From Stenotrophomonas maltophilia (GTDB lineage Bacteria > Pseudomonadota > Gammaproteobacteria > Xanthomonadales > Xanthomonadaceae): a stretch of 61,512 nucleotides of DNA. Below, piece by piece: positions 8,109 through 18,215 of the stretch (position 1 is its first letter; each line of letters opens with the position of its first letter). The translations under genes and the position numbers were made by a program. The notes below the pieces were generated by a model. That model was not told the origin of the DNA. It was given only the letters and a program-made list of their open reading frames with translations, and did not search any database. The stretch is from contig NZ_RAUX01000026.1 in the NCBI RefSeq assembly GCF_013464485.1, forward strand, positions 39,612 through 101,123. Reading direction: 5' to 3'.

Positions 8109-9162
8109 ATGCCCGACCCCGCACCCCCGCCGTCACTCGATGCCCTGGGCACGCCGCTGGCCTGGGCCGGGGCCGATGGCTGCATTGCCGGCTGCAATCC
8201 GGCCTTCGCCCGCTGGCTGGGCGTCAGCGTCCGGCGCCTGTTGGGTCGGCCGCTGGCTGCACTGGAAGTGCAGGGCGAGGCACTGGCCCATTTCCTGGCC
8301 CGCGATGAGCGCGACAGCCTGCGCCTGAACCGGCTGGCGCTGGCGGTGCCCGGCGAGGCGCCGCGCTTCGCCGAGGGCTGGATGAGCCGCCGCGACGATG
8401 GCGGCTGGCTGCTGGAGGCGCATCCGGTCGATGAATTCCCCGGGCTCGACCCGACCCAGGCCCTGCCCAGCGCGCTCAGTGCGGCGCTGAAGGGGCTGGC
8501 CCATGAGCTGCGCAACCCGCTGGCCGGGTTGAAGGGCGCGGCCCAGCTGCTGGCCCGCCGCGCGGCCCAGCGCGATGCCAGCGAACGTGAGCTGATCGAA
8601 CTGATCGGCTCGGAGATCGAGCGCCTCAACGGCCTGCTCGACCAGCTGCTGTCGCCGGCACCGGCCGCGCCGCACGCCCCGCTGAACATCCACGCTTCGC
8701 TGGAGCGCGTGCTGCGCCTGGCCGAAAGCGAGGCAGGCTGGGCGGTGCGCCTGCAGCGCGACTACGACCCCAGCATTCCCGAACTCGCCGGCGACGCCGA
8801 CCGCCTCACCCAGGCCGTGTGGAACCTGGTGCGCAACGCCATCCAGGCCGGCGCCGGGGTCATCACCCTGCGCACGCGCGTTGAACATGGCGTGCGCATT
8901 GCCGAACAGCTGCACACCCTGGCGCTGCGCCTGGAGATCGCCGACGACGGCCGTGGCGTGCCCGAAGAACTGGCCGAACACCTGTTCCTGCCGCTGGTCA
9001 GCGGCCGCGCCGAAGGCACCGGGCTTGGCCTGGCGCTGGCCCAGCAGGTCACGCGCGAGCATCGCGGCACGCTCACCTACCGCTCGCGCCCGGGCCATAC
9101 CGTGTTTACCCTGCTGCTGCCGATCGGCAACGGCACCGCCCCGGCCGAGGAGGCCCCGCGCG

Positions 9163-9170
<8 letters not shown>
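8109..9170 (+). CDS. ntrB: Nitrogen regulation sensor kinase NtrB (GlnL)
   Basis: A 353-residue cytoplasmic histidine kinase. It has an N-terminal PAS domain (residues about 10-115), a HisKA domain with the phosphorylated His132 in GLAHELRNPLAG, and a HATPase domain (N box LVRNAIQAG, G boxes DDGRGVP and GTGLGLALAQQ). PII controls its kinase/phosphatase balance, and a PII gene lies 7.5 kb upstream. ATG 8109 is preferred over the TTG at 8091, which would run through the NtrC site. No ribosome-binding site is seen. It overlaps ntrC by 8 bases. Confidence 0.93.
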
Positions 9171-10611
<1,441 letters not shown>

Positions 10612-10704
10612 ACGGTCCCTGCACGCGATCCTCGCGCCCGCTTGCCGAACCGTTGATCGTTCATGGACGATGCCGTCCGTAGTGTCACCTGCAAGGAGTC
10701 TTCG

Positions 10705-11274
10705 ATGCGTCTGTCCTTTGCCATCCTGCTGTTGTCCGCTGCCGCGTTGCTGTCTGCCTGTGGCAGCGCGCCGAAGAAGCCGCAGCCCACACCGCCGCCG
10801 CCAACCGTGGTCAGTACCGCCAAGCAGGCCGAGGCCAATCTGTCGCCAGCTTCGGCCAGCATCGTCAGTGGCCGCCTGGTATTGATGGTGGAACCGGCTG
10901 GCATCCACATCACCGGCCTGATCGGTGGCCTGCAGCCGATGCAGCAGGCCGGTTTCCACATCCACGAGCGCGGCGACTGCAGCGCGGTGGATGCCAGCAG
11001 CGCCGGCAACCACTTCAACCCCGGTGGCGCCGCGCATGGTCGCGCCGGCACCGGCAAGCACCACCTGGGCGACATGGACAACCTGCGTGCCGATGCCCAG
11101 GGCCGCGCCAACGTCGATATCCACCTCAAGGGCGTTACCCTTGGCGGAGGCGCCGCCACCGATATCGCCGGACGTGCACTGGTCGTGCATGCCAACGCCG
11201 ACGACTATCGCAGCCAGCCCGCCGGCAATGCCGGTGTCCGCATCGCCTGTGGCGTGATCCGGGTTGTCCGCTGA
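10705..11274 (+). CDS. sodC: Cu/Zn superoxide dismutase lipoprotein, first tandem copy
   Basis: A 189-residue periplasm-facing lipoprotein (lipobox LLSAC, Cys19) with a proline-rich linker and a SodC domain from about residue 45. The copper ligands are the two histidines of FHIHERGDCS and the His of VVHANADD. The bridging and zinc ligands are His and Asp residues of GNHFNPGG, AAHG and KHHLGDMDNL. The disulfide cysteines (GDCS, RIACG) and the active-site Arg before IACG are present. A clean AAGGAG ribosome-binding site precedes ATG 10705. It dismutates periplasmic superoxide. It shares its layout with the next gene, 32 bases downstream, so the pair arose by duplication. Confidence 0.9.
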   Translation: MRLSFAILLLSAAALLSACGSAPKKPQPTPPPPTVVSTAKQAEANLSPASASIVSGRLVLMVEPAGIHITGLIGGLQPMQQAGFHIHERGDCSAVDASSAGNHFNPGGAAHGRAGTGKHHLGDMDNLRADAQGRANVDIHLKGVTLGGGAATDIAGRALVVHANADDYRSQPAGNAGVRIACGVIRVVR

Positions 11275-11306
11275 TCACCGCAGGCTTCATCCAGGGAGAG
11301 ATTCCA

Positions 11307-11933
11307 ATGCGTCTGATCCACACTTCGCTGTTTGCGGCCATCGCCGCGCTGGGCCTGGCGGCCTGCGGCCAGCAGCCGGCCGCTCCGCAGACTGAAACCC
11401 CGCCGGCCGCGCCGGCCGAGGGTGCAACCACTGAACCGGCCGCAGCACCGGCACCCGCTGCCGCCCCGGCGGCCGACGCCTCGGCCACCGCCGAGCTGGC
11501 ACCGACCCAGGGCAACGAGGCCAAGGGCAGCGTCACCTTCAAGGTGGTTGACGGCAAGGTCCACGTGACCGGCCAGATCAGCGGCCTGAAGCCGGGCAGC
11601 GAGCACGGCTTCCACATCCACGAGAAGGGCGACTGCAGCGCGCCGGACGGCATGAGCGCCGGTGGCCACTTCAACTCGGGCCACCAGGATCACGGCAATG
11701 TGGCCACCGATCCGCACCACGGCGGCGACATGCCCAACATCAAGGCCGACGACAAGGGCGTGGCCACCATCGACGGCCCGGTGTCGAGCAACGTCAACAT
11801 CGGCAAGGGTGATGACTTCGACATCATCGGCCGCGGCCTGATCGTCCACGCCGATGCGGACGACTACAAGACCCAGCCGACCGGCAACGCCGGCGCGCGC
11901 CTGGCGTGTGCGGTGATCCAGAAGGCGCAATAA
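11307..11933 (+). CDS. sodC: Cu/Zn superoxide dismutase lipoprotein, second tandem copy
   Basis: A 208-residue SodC lipoprotein (lipobox LGLAAC, Cys20) with a long Ala/Pro/Glu-rich linker (residues about 21-65) that would hold the enzyme away from the membrane. The metal-site motifs FHIHEKGDCS, GGHFNSG, HQDHG, PHHGGDMPNI and IVHADADDYK are all intact, as are both disulfide cysteines and the catalytic Arg. The longer linker and the HQDHG variant of the zinc loop distinguish it from the upstream copy. A GGAG ribosome-binding site precedes the ATG, and a strong terminator follows. The two genes probably share a transcript. Confidence 0.92.
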   Translation: MRLIHTSLFAAIAALGLAACGQQPAAPQTETPPAAPAEGATTEPAAAPAPAAAPAADASATAELAPTQGNEAKGSVTFKVVDGKVHVTGQISGLKPGSEHGFHIHEKGDCSAPDGMSAGGHFNSGHQDHGNVATDPHHGGDMPNIKADDKGVATIDGPVSSNVNIGKGDDFDIIGRGLIVHADADDYKTQPTGNAGARLACAVIQKAQ

Positions 11934-11941
11934 GCCATCAG

Positions 11942-11967
11942 AAAACGCCGGCGCAAGCCGGCGTTTT
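11942..11967 (+). terminator. Rho-independent terminator after sodC pair
   Basis: AAACGCCGGC-GCAA-GCCGGCGTTTTT, a GC stem with a T-run, starts 9 bases after the stop codon. Confidence 0.9.
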
Positions 11968-11984
11968 TCTTTGCATCGCTTTCT

Positions 11985-12012
11985 GTAGAGCCGAGCCCAC
12001 GCTCGGCTCTAC
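11985..12012. repeat. SMAG palindrome with GTAG/CTAC at both ends
   Basis: Perfect arms GTAGAGCCGAGC and GCTCGGCTCTAC around CCAC lie between the convergent sodC and 12035-12922 genes. Confidence 0.85.
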
Positions 12013-12034
12013 AACACGCGGCGGCCGTTTCCTA

Positions 12035-12922
12035 TCAGCGCGCCAGCAGTTCGCGCGCGTCCTGCCCGGCCTCGCAGTGCACGAACAGCACCGGCACGCC
12101 GTGCGCTTCCAGCACCGCGGCCATCTGCCGCTGGCGCATCAGGAACTGCTCGTAGATGCCCTTCAGGCGGTCGCAGTCGTTGTTGCCGTGGTTGTAGTGC
12201 GCGCACCAGCCGGCCGGGTCGAACAGCGCCATGCGTGCTTCGCCATGGGTATAGCGCAGCAGCGGCTCGGGCGCGGCATTGAGCCACTCGTCCTCGCCCG
12301 GCGCCATGATCGCGGTCTCGATCAGCGGCCACAGCGCGGCCAGGCCCTGGTTGTCGTACTGCATCGACATCATCGCGGCCAGATCATTCACGGTGAAGTA
12401 GCGCGCATGCTCGATGCGTGCACCAAAGGTGTTCTGCGCCATCAACGCGGTGTCGGCATGGGCCATGCCGTTGGCCAGCAGCGTATCTTCCAGCGCCTCG
12501 GCCACCGCATTGGTGGTGGCCACGTCACTGCCGGTCAGCAGGAACGGCACCACACGCAGGCCACCACCCACCAGGCTGGCATCGGCCTGGAACGGCAGCG
12601 GCACGTCACCCTGGGCGTCAGTACCGAACGCCAGCAGGCGCGGGCCCTGGTTGCGGCCCGGCGCACGCATCTGCAGTTCTTCCAGGCGGCGGTGGATCGG
12701 CCAGCCCGGGCGCAGCACCTCGGCCGGGTCGAAATGGGCGGCGGCGAACACCAGGTCCAGCTCGGCCACCTGCGGCACCAGCTTGGACAGGTCGCGGCCG
12801 ACGCGATCGGCCAGTTCACCGGCCTGTTCGGCGCTGAGTACCGCCTGGCCGGGGATTTCGCCGCCGGCCAGTTCCAAGGCCAGCACGCCAAGGGCATTCA
12901 TCGCGGGGTCGGGTTTGCTCAT
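12035..12922 (-). CDS. Conserved protein of unknown function, 295 residues
   Basis: A soluble-looking protein without signal peptide, read divergently from the thiolase gene with a 108-base spacer. Visible landmarks are PGQAVLSAEQ, AAHFDPAEVLRPGWPIHRRL, FGTDAQGDVPLPFQADASL and a C-terminal LRYTHGEARMALFDPAGWCAHYNHGNND. I do not recognise a known domain. The codon use and the long clean frame with alternating secondary structure support a real gene. Its position between a REP element and fadI gives no strong clue to function. Confidence 0.75.
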   Translation of the reverse strand: MSKPDPAMNALGVLALELAGGEIPGQAVLSAEQAGELADRVGRDLSKLVPQVAELDLVFAAAHFDPAEVLRPGWPIHRRLEELQMRAPGRNQGPRLLAFGTDAQGDVPLPFQADASLVGGGLRVVPFLLTGSDVATTNAVAEALEDTLLANGMAHADTALMAQNTFGARIEHARYFTVNDLAAMMSMQYDNQGLAALWPLIETAIMAPGEDEWLNAAPEPLLRYTHGEARMALFDPAGWCAHYNHGNNDCDRLKGIYEQFLMRQRQMAAVLEAHGVPVLFVHCEAGQDARELLAR

Positions 12923-13030
12923 GGTTCCACGGTTGGCCCATCACAGGGCGGCAGCTACACTTGGCTCCATTATGCCTGCTCCGTCGTGCAGGCCATGTTG
13001 CAGACACCCTCATCCATGCCAGGTATCTCC

Positions 13031-14311
13031 ATGCCCAACGCTCGTCCCGTCGCCATCCTCGGTGGCGTCCGCATTCCGTTCTGCCGCCAGAACACCGCGT
13101 ATTCGGATGTCGGCAACCTCGGCATGTCGGTCCGTACGCTGGGCGCGCTGGTCGAACGGTTCGGCCTGCACGGCCAGCAGCTGGGTGAAGTGGCGATGGG
13201 TGCGGTGATCAAGCACTCCAGCGACTGGAACCTGGGCCGAGAAGCCACGTTGTCCTCCGGCCTGTCGCCGCTGACCCCGGGCATCACCCTGCAGCGTGCC
13301 TGCGGTACTTCGCTGGACAGCATCATCACCGTCGCCAACAAGATCGCGCTGGGTCAGATCGAATCGGGCATCGGCGGCGGTTCGGACACCACCTCCGACG
13401 TGCCGATCGTGTATGGCAAGAAGCTGCGTGCGCGCCTGCTGGCTGCCAACCGTGCCAAGAGCACCGGCGACAAGATCCGCGCGCTGACCGCCGGCTTCAA
13501 GTTCTCCGAACTGAAGCCCGAGTTCCCCGGCGTGGCCGAGCCGCGCACCGGCAAGAGCATGGGCGACCACTGCGAAGACATGGCCAAGGAATGGAACATC
13601 TCGCGCGACTCGCAGGACGAGTGGGCGGTGTCCTCGCACAAGAAACTGGCTGCCGCTTATGAGCGTGGCTTCTTCAACGACCTGATCGCCCCGTTCCGTG
13701 GCGTCGAGCGCGACAACATCCTGCGCCCGGATACCTCGCTGGAAAAGCTGGCTACGCTGAAGCCGGCATTCGACAAGGTCTCCGGCCGCGGCACGCTGAC
13801 CGCCGCCAACTCCACCCCGCTCACCGATGGCGCCGCTGCGGTGCTGCTGGCCAGTGAGGAATGGGCACGCGCACACGGCCACGAACCGCAGGCCTACCTG
13901 CGCGATGCGCACGTTTCGGCGGTGGACTTCGTGCATGGCGAAGGCCTGCTGATGGCGCCGACCGTGGCCGTGCCGGAGATGCTGAAGCGTAATGGCCTGA
14001 CCCTGCAGGACTTCGACATCTACGAGATCCACGAAGCCTTCGCTGCGCAGGTGCTGTGCACCCTGCGTGCGTGGGAGAGCGAGGATTACTGCCGCAATCG
14101 CCTGGGCCTGGACGCACCGATGGGCCGTATCGACCCGGACAAGATCAACCTGCTGGGTTCGTCGCTGGCCACCGGCCACCCGTTCGCCGCCACCGGCGCA
14201 CGCGTGATCGCAACGGCGGCCAAGCAGCTGGCCGAGCGCGGCGGCGGCCGCGCGCTGGTGTCGATCTGCACCGCCGGCGGCATGGGCGTGGTGGCGATCG
14301 TCGAACGCTGA
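13031..14311 (+). CDS. fadI: Acetyl-CoA C-acyltransferase, FadI-type thiolase
   Basis: A 426-residue thiolase, close in length and pattern to FadI, which performs the last, CoA-dependent cleavage step of fatty-acid beta-oxidation. The acyl-accepting Cys91 is in LQRACGTSLDS, the catalytic His in IYEIHEAFAAQ and the second Cys in SICTAGGMG. The loop HPFAATGAR is also present. ATG 13031 has a weak AGG upstream; ATG 13016 would add five residues. No FadJ partner is adjacent, so the gene may act with a distant hydratase/dehydrogenase. A terminator follows downstream of a REP palindrome. Confidence 0.9.
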   Translation: MPNARPVAILGGVRIPFCRQNTAYSDVGNLGMSVRTLGALVERFGLHGQQLGEVAMGAVIKHSSDWNLGREATLSSGLSPLTPGITLQRACGTSLDSIITVANKIALGQIESGIGGGSDTTSDVPIVYGKKLRARLLAANRAKSTGDKIRALTAGFKFSELKPEFPGVAEPRTGKSMGDHCEDMAKEWNISRDSQDEWAVSSHKKLAAAYERGFFNDLIAPFRGVERDNILRPDTSLEKLATLKPAFDKVSGRGTLTAANSTPLTDGAAAVLLASEEWARAHGHEPQAYLRDAHVSAVDFVHGEGLLMAPTVAVPEMLKRNGLTLQDFDIYEIHEAFAAQVLCTLRAWESEDYCRNRLGLDAPMGRIDPDKINLLGSSLATGHPFAATGARVIATAAKQLAERGGGRALVSICTAGGMGVVAIVER

Positions 14312-14324
14312 TCGCATCCACCAC

Positions 14325-14348
14325 GCGCCAACCAAGGTTGGCGACTAC
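14325..14348. repeat. SMAG palindrome (inverted, CTAC end)
   Basis: CGCGCCAACC-AA-GGTTGGCGACTAC lies between the thiolase stop and its terminator. The complementary strand starts with GTAG. Confidence 0.75.
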
Positions 14349-14363
14349 CGGGTTCCACATATG

Positions 14364-14390
14364 AAAACGCCGCCCGATGGGCGGCGTTTT
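14364..14390 (+). terminator. Bidirectional-looking terminator after thiolase
   Basis: AAAACGCCGCCC-GAT-GGGCGGCGTTTT has A- and T-runs on both sides of a GC stem. Confidence 0.9.
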
Positions 14391-14415
14391 CGTTGTTGCT
14401 CGGATTGTTGCTCTG

Positions 14416-14483
14416 GTGGGTGCCAAGCTTGCTTGGCACGGTGCCAAATTCACCGGTGAAAGCCGGCCAGCGGCCGGCACTAC
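14416..14483. repeat. Two REP palindromes downstream of hemY
   Basis: 14416-14439 is GTGGGTGCCAAGC..GCTTGGCAC. 14462-14483 is GCCGGCC-AGC-GGCCGGCACTAC, an inverted GTAG unit that ends 3 bases from the hemY stop codon. Confidence 0.75.
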
Positions 14484-14486
14484 CAA

Positions 14487-15782
14487 TCACGGCAACCGCG
14501 GGTTGCCGAATTCGTCGCGTTCCTCGTTGGCGTCATACACCGGCGGCTGCACCGCGATCGGCTGCTCTTCCACCGTGGCGCGCGCCGGGGCCGCAATGCC
14601 GCGCACCAGCTCCACGCTGTCCTCGCCACGCTGCAGGCGCAACGCATTGGCCAGGCACTGCGCCGCCAGTGCGTGATCGCCACGCTGGGCGAACAGTTCA
14701 CCCAGCGCTTCCCACGCCGGTGCACCGGCACCGGCAGCGATGGCCTCATGCAGGAACGCATCGGCGGCGTCCCACTGCTGCTGGCCCAGTGCCACGCGGC
14801 CCTGGGCCAGGCGCAGCGCGGCCGAGTCGTCATGCACGTTACGCCAGCGCGCCAGGTTGGCTTGGCGCGTGGCCAGCCGCTCTGCGGGCAGGCGGCCATA
14901 CAGCGCCACCAGTGCGTCGTCCCAGCGATGGTCCAGGGCCTGTTCCAGTGCCAGCAGCGCGGGCTCGTCCCAGTTCAGTGCCACCGCGCGGCTGGCATAG
15001 GCGCCCACCACGTCCGGGGTGGGGCGCAGCGCCTTCGGCGTGGTTTCCCATTGCGCGGCCAGCGCGTTGACGTCGGCCGCTTCCAGCAGCGCCTGTGCGG
15101 CCAGACGGGCTTCCAGTTCGCTGTTCGACTCGGCCGGAAGCACCTTGCTCTGGCGCAGCGCACCCAGCTGGCCGTAGGCCTCGTGGGCACGACCCGCGCG
15201 GGCAAGCGCTTCGGTGCGCAGCCACAGGCCACGTGGCGGCAGCGGCTGGATCGCCGCCACGTCCAGGGCATTGATCGCATCCACCGGAAGATCGCGCGCC
15301 AGCAGCTGTTCCGCACGCAGCAGCGCCTGCAGGGTGGCATCGCTTTCACCCAGGCGCTGCAGCAGCGCTTCACCGGCGGGGCCATCGGCACGTGCCTGCG
15401 CGCTGCGTACGGCATTGGCCAGTGCCACCGCGCTCACTTCCGGGTCCTTGGCGGCGCCGTCCAGCAGCTTTTCGGCGCGCTGCCACTGGCCATGTTCGTA
15501 GGCCTGCAGGCCGTCGATCAGGCGCACCCGGCCCTGCTTGCGGCGGTAGCGGCCCCAGGCGCGGAACGGTGCAGCGATCAGGCTCCACAGCAGCCACAGC
15601 ACCAGCACCGCGATCACCGACAGCAGCGCCACCTTCGGCAGGTTGCTGTGGTAGTCGTAGCCGCCGTAGCGCAGGGTCACTTCGCCGAAGCGGTTGAGGT
15701 CATCGGCGCCGAGCCATTGCGCGGCGACCACGCCGATGGCTACGGCCAGCAACAGCACGACCAGGGATTGCAGGGGTTTCAT
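14487..15782 (-). CDS. hemY: HemY-type TPR membrane protein
   Basis: A 431-residue inner-membrane protein with two N-terminal transmembrane spans (residues about 5-22 and 50-72) enclosing a short periplasmic loop. The HemY_N pattern follows (FRAWGRYRRKQGRVRLIDGL), then tetratricopeptide-like helical repeats to about residue 400. This is the gammaproteobacterial HemY linked to heme synthesis genes; it is not the protoporphyrinogen oxidase of the same name. Its role is probably scaffolding of the porphyrin pathway. It is the last gene of hemD-hemX-hemY and starts 6 bases after hemX. Confidence 0.88.
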   Translation of the reverse strand: MKPLQSLVVLLLAVAIGVVAAQWLGADDLNRFGEVTLRYGGYDYHSNLPKVALLSVIAVLVLWLLWSLIAAPFRAWGRYRRKQGRVRLIDGLQAYEHGQWQRAEKLLDGAAKDPEVSAVALANAVRSAQARADGPAGEALLQRLGESDATLQALLRAEQLLARDLPVDAINALDVAAIQPLPPRGLWLRTEALARAGRAHEAYGQLGALRQSKVLPAESNSELEARLAAQALLEAADVNALAAQWETTPKALRPTPDVVGAYASRAVALNWDEPALLALEQALDHRWDDALVALYGRLPAERLATRQANLARWRNVHDDSAALRLAQGRVALGQQQWDAADAFLHEAIAAGAGAPAWEALGELFAQRGDHALAAQCLANALRLQRGEDSVELVRGIAAPARATVEEQPIAVQPPVYDANEERDEFGNPRLP

Positions 15783-15788
15783 GTGGGC

Positions 15789-16766
15789 TTACCTCCGGTC
15801 GGTCTGGGTACGCAGCTGCTGCAGGGTGCTGCCAAGAATGGAGTTGCTGGACTGCAGCGGAAGTTCGCGCAGGGCCCTCAGTTCAGCACGTTGCGCGCGC
15901 AGGGCCGGTGAATCCGGCCAACGCTGCTGCGCCCAGTGTTCCACGCGCGCCAATGCGGTATCGCGGCCGGTGCGGTCGCCACGTTCGATCGCGGCACGTG
16001 CCAGAGTGAGTTCCAGCTGCAGTGCATCGTCGGCATTGCGGCGTTCGGCGATGGTCAGCGGACCATTCTGGCGGCTGGGGGTGATATCCACGAACGGGGC
16101 CAGCGTGGATTGCCACCACGGTCTTGCCGTGTGGGTCGCCGCGTCGGCGCTCACCTGAGAAGGCAGGCCCTGCAGGGCCTTGGCCAGAGCATCCAGGCGC
16201 TGCAGGGATTGCGCGCGCGGGCCACTGCCGAGCGCATCCAGTGCGTCGCGCTCCTGCACCAGCGCCTGGCGCAGGTTCAGGCCTTCGCTGTCGGGCAGAT
16301 CAGCCAGCGCGGTGGCAGCCTGTGCGTACAGGCGGCGCGCACCGTCCACGTCGTCGGCGTAGTTGAGGCGCTGCGCGGCCTGGGTCAGCAGCAGCTCGGC
16401 CTCATCGCGCTGTACCGCCTGGCGGCCCTGGTTGGCGCTGTCGGCCAGCTTGGACAGGTTCTCTTCCAGTAGTGCACTGCGCTGCGAGAGGCCCAGCATC
16501 TCGTCGCGCAGCACGCGGTTGGTGGCCGCCGCATCCTGCAGGCGCTGGCTGGTCGCGCGCTGGTCACGGCGCAGCGCGTCCAGCGTGGCCTGCAATCCCT
16601 GCAGCTGCACGGCTGTAGTCTGCGCCTGTGCGTGCTGTTCATCCTGTTGCTGTTGCCAGAGGTACCAGCCGGCATAGCCACCCGCGCCAAGCACGACCAC
16701 CCCGGCCAGCGGCAGCAGCCAACGCACGGGTCGACGGGGCGGGGAAACGGGCGGTGTGTCGTTCAT
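15789..16766 (-). CDS. hemX: HemX-type membrane protein (uroporphyrinogen-III C-methyltransferase-like)
   Basis: A 325-residue protein with one N-terminal transmembrane span (residues about 17-34, WLLPLAGVVVLGAGGYAGW) and a glutamine/arginine-rich coiled coil at about residues 36-120. The periplasmic C-terminal domain is typical of HemX (WWQSTLAPFVDITPSR near residue 220). Despite the family name it lacks a methyltransferase fold. Gene order hemD-hemX-hemY is the usual one. Confidence 0.88.
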   Translation of the reverse strand: MNDTPPVSPPRRPVRWLLPLAGVVVLGAGGYAGWYLWQQQQDEQHAQAQTTAVQLQGLQATLDALRRDQRATSQRLQDAAATNRVLRDEMLGLSQRSALLEENLSKLADSANQGRQAVQRDEAELLLTQAAQRLNYADDVDGARRLYAQAATALADLPDSEGLNLRQALVQERDALDALGSGPRAQSLQRLDALAKALQGLPSQVSADAATHTARPWWQSTLAPFVDITPSRQNGPLTIAERRNADDALQLELTLARAAIERGDRTGRDTALARVEHWAQQRWPDSPALRAQRAELRALRELPLQSSNSILGSTLQQLRTQTDRR

Positions 16767-16870
16767 CGGGCTTCCTTGTCGGCAACGTCGCCGGGCGGGG
16801 GCCGGCAGGCCGCGTTGTGCACAGCATCACTGTTGCCGACGACAGCGGCAAGCGTGACGCCCGTCCCTGT

Positions 16871-17671
16871 TCAGGTCGCTGCCGGGCCGGTGAGCGTGGC
16901 GTGTGCGGCTGCTGCCAGCTGTGCCGCCGTTGGACCGGCCGCGTGTGCCACGCGCTGCAGGCCCAATGCACGCGCCTGTTCGCCAAGCCGCTCACTGGCC
17001 ACCACCGTGCTGGCGCAGGCCTGCAGGCGCTGCTGCAATGTCGGCGGAAGCTGGTGCCAGAAATGCTGCAGCGCTTCGCCACTGCTGACCGCCAGCACCC
17101 ACGGATATGCTGAATGCGCCAATCGAGCCAGTGCGCGTGGCGACAGGCGCAGCAGCCGACGCTGATAGACGTCGGCGCGCTCGATGATGGCTCCGGCGTC
17201 CTGCAGGTGTGCAGCAATCAGGCCGCGCCCGCCGGGGGCGGTGACCAGGCCGATGCGCAGGCCCTGCACCTCGGCCAGGACCGGCAGTGCGAGCAGGCCT
17301 TCGCTGTCCATCCGCTGCGGTGCATGCACTTCGGTGATGCCGTGCGCCCGCAGGGCGCGCGCGGTGCCCTCACCCACCGTCAGCCATGGGCTGTGCTGCG
17401 CACTGGCCAGCGGCAACAGCGCCGCGGCTGCGGCCACCACAGCCGGACTGGTGAATACCACCCGATCACAGTTCAGCGCGCGTTGCAGCTGGTGCACCAC
17501 TGGCGTGCCGTGCAGGCGCTGCAGGCGCCAGGGCGCCAGGGCCAGTACATGTCCGCCCAGCCCAGCAACGGCGCGGCGCAGCGCCGTATTCTGGCCCTGC
17601 GGCCGCAGCGAAATGAAGGTCCAGCCCGCCTCGGAACCGGCGGCGCCAGTGGGTATCGTATGGTCGGCCAT
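16871..17671 (-). CDS. hemD: Uroporphyrinogen-III synthase HemD
   Basis: A 266-residue HemD, which cyclises and inverts ring D of hydroxymethylbilane to form uroporphyrinogen III. Two alpha/beta domains are visible, with the family markers TFISLRPQGQN, VVFTSPAVV, VGEGTARAL, YQRRL and LAVSSGEALQHF. Sequence conservation in this family is low, so the operon with hemX and hemY carries much of the weight. ATG 17671 is chosen; ATG 17680 adds only three residues. hemC is not adjacent. The start lies only 44 bases from the divergent start at 17716, so the two promoters must overlap. Confidence 0.85.
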   Translation of the reverse strand: MADHTIPTGAAGSEAGWTFISLRPQGQNTALRRAVAGLGGHVLALAPWRLQRLHGTPVVHQLQRALNCDRVVFTSPAVVAAAAALLPLASAQHSPWLTVGEGTARALRAHGITEVHAPQRMDSEGLLALPVLAEVQGLRIGLVTAPGGRGLIAAHLQDAGAIIERADVYQRRLLRLSPRALARLAHSAYPWVLAVSSGEALQHFWHQLPPTLQQRLQACASTVVASERLGEQARALGLQRVAHAAGPTAAQLAAAAHATLTGPAAT

Positions 17672-17715
17672 TGCCTGCATTATGCGGGCCCTTCGTTGTC
17701 GTGGTCGCTGCTCCG

Positions 17716-18183
17716 ATGTCCGTTGATGCTCTGACTTCCTCGTTGGCCGCCCTGCAGGACGTGCTGGACTGCATGCCGGCGGTCCGCGCCATGCAGATCC
17801 AGCTCGACGGCTATGCCGATGGCGTGCTGCGCATCACCGCGCCGCTGGCCGCCAACGTCAACGACAAGGGCAATGCTTTCGGCGGCAGCCTGGCCTCGGT
17901 ACTGACCCTGTCCGGCTGGGCGCTGGTCAGCCTGCGCCTGCGCCTGGCCGGCCATGATGCCGAGGTCTACGTGGCTGACAGCAACCTGCGCTACCTGGCG
18001 CCGGTCTACGAAGACCTGCACGCGCATGCCGAAGCGGCCGAAGCCAGTGGCTGGGATGCCTTCCTGAACACCTTCCGGCAGCGCCGCAAGGCCCGCATCA
18101 GCATCATCGCCACCCAGCCCGGTGCCGATGGCAAGCCCGCCGCCGAGTTCAGCGGTCGCTTCGTTGCCTTCGCCAAAGGGTAG
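17716..18183 (+). CDS. YiiD C-terminal-type hotdog thioesterase
   Basis: A 155-residue protein matching the putative thioesterase domain found at the C-terminus of E. coli YiiD. Key patterns are NVNDKGNAFGGSLASVLTLSGWAL, with the hotdog central helix, and AEVYVADSNLRYLAPVY. It stands alone here, without the acetyltransferase half. The substrate is unknown, probably an acyl-CoA or acyl-ACP. ATG 17716 is the best start; an in-frame extension to 17671 overlaps hemD. Confidence 0.75.
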   Translation: MSVDALTSSLAALQDVLDCMPAVRAMQIQLDGYADGVLRITAPLAANVNDKGNAFGGSLASVLTLSGWALVSLRLRLAGHDAEVYVADSNLRYLAPVYEDLHAHAEAAEASGWDAFLNTFRQRRKARISIIATQPGADGKPAAEFSGRFVAFAKG

Positions 18184-18215
18184 GATGGCAGGCTGACGTT
18201 CTGGGGAAACCACCG

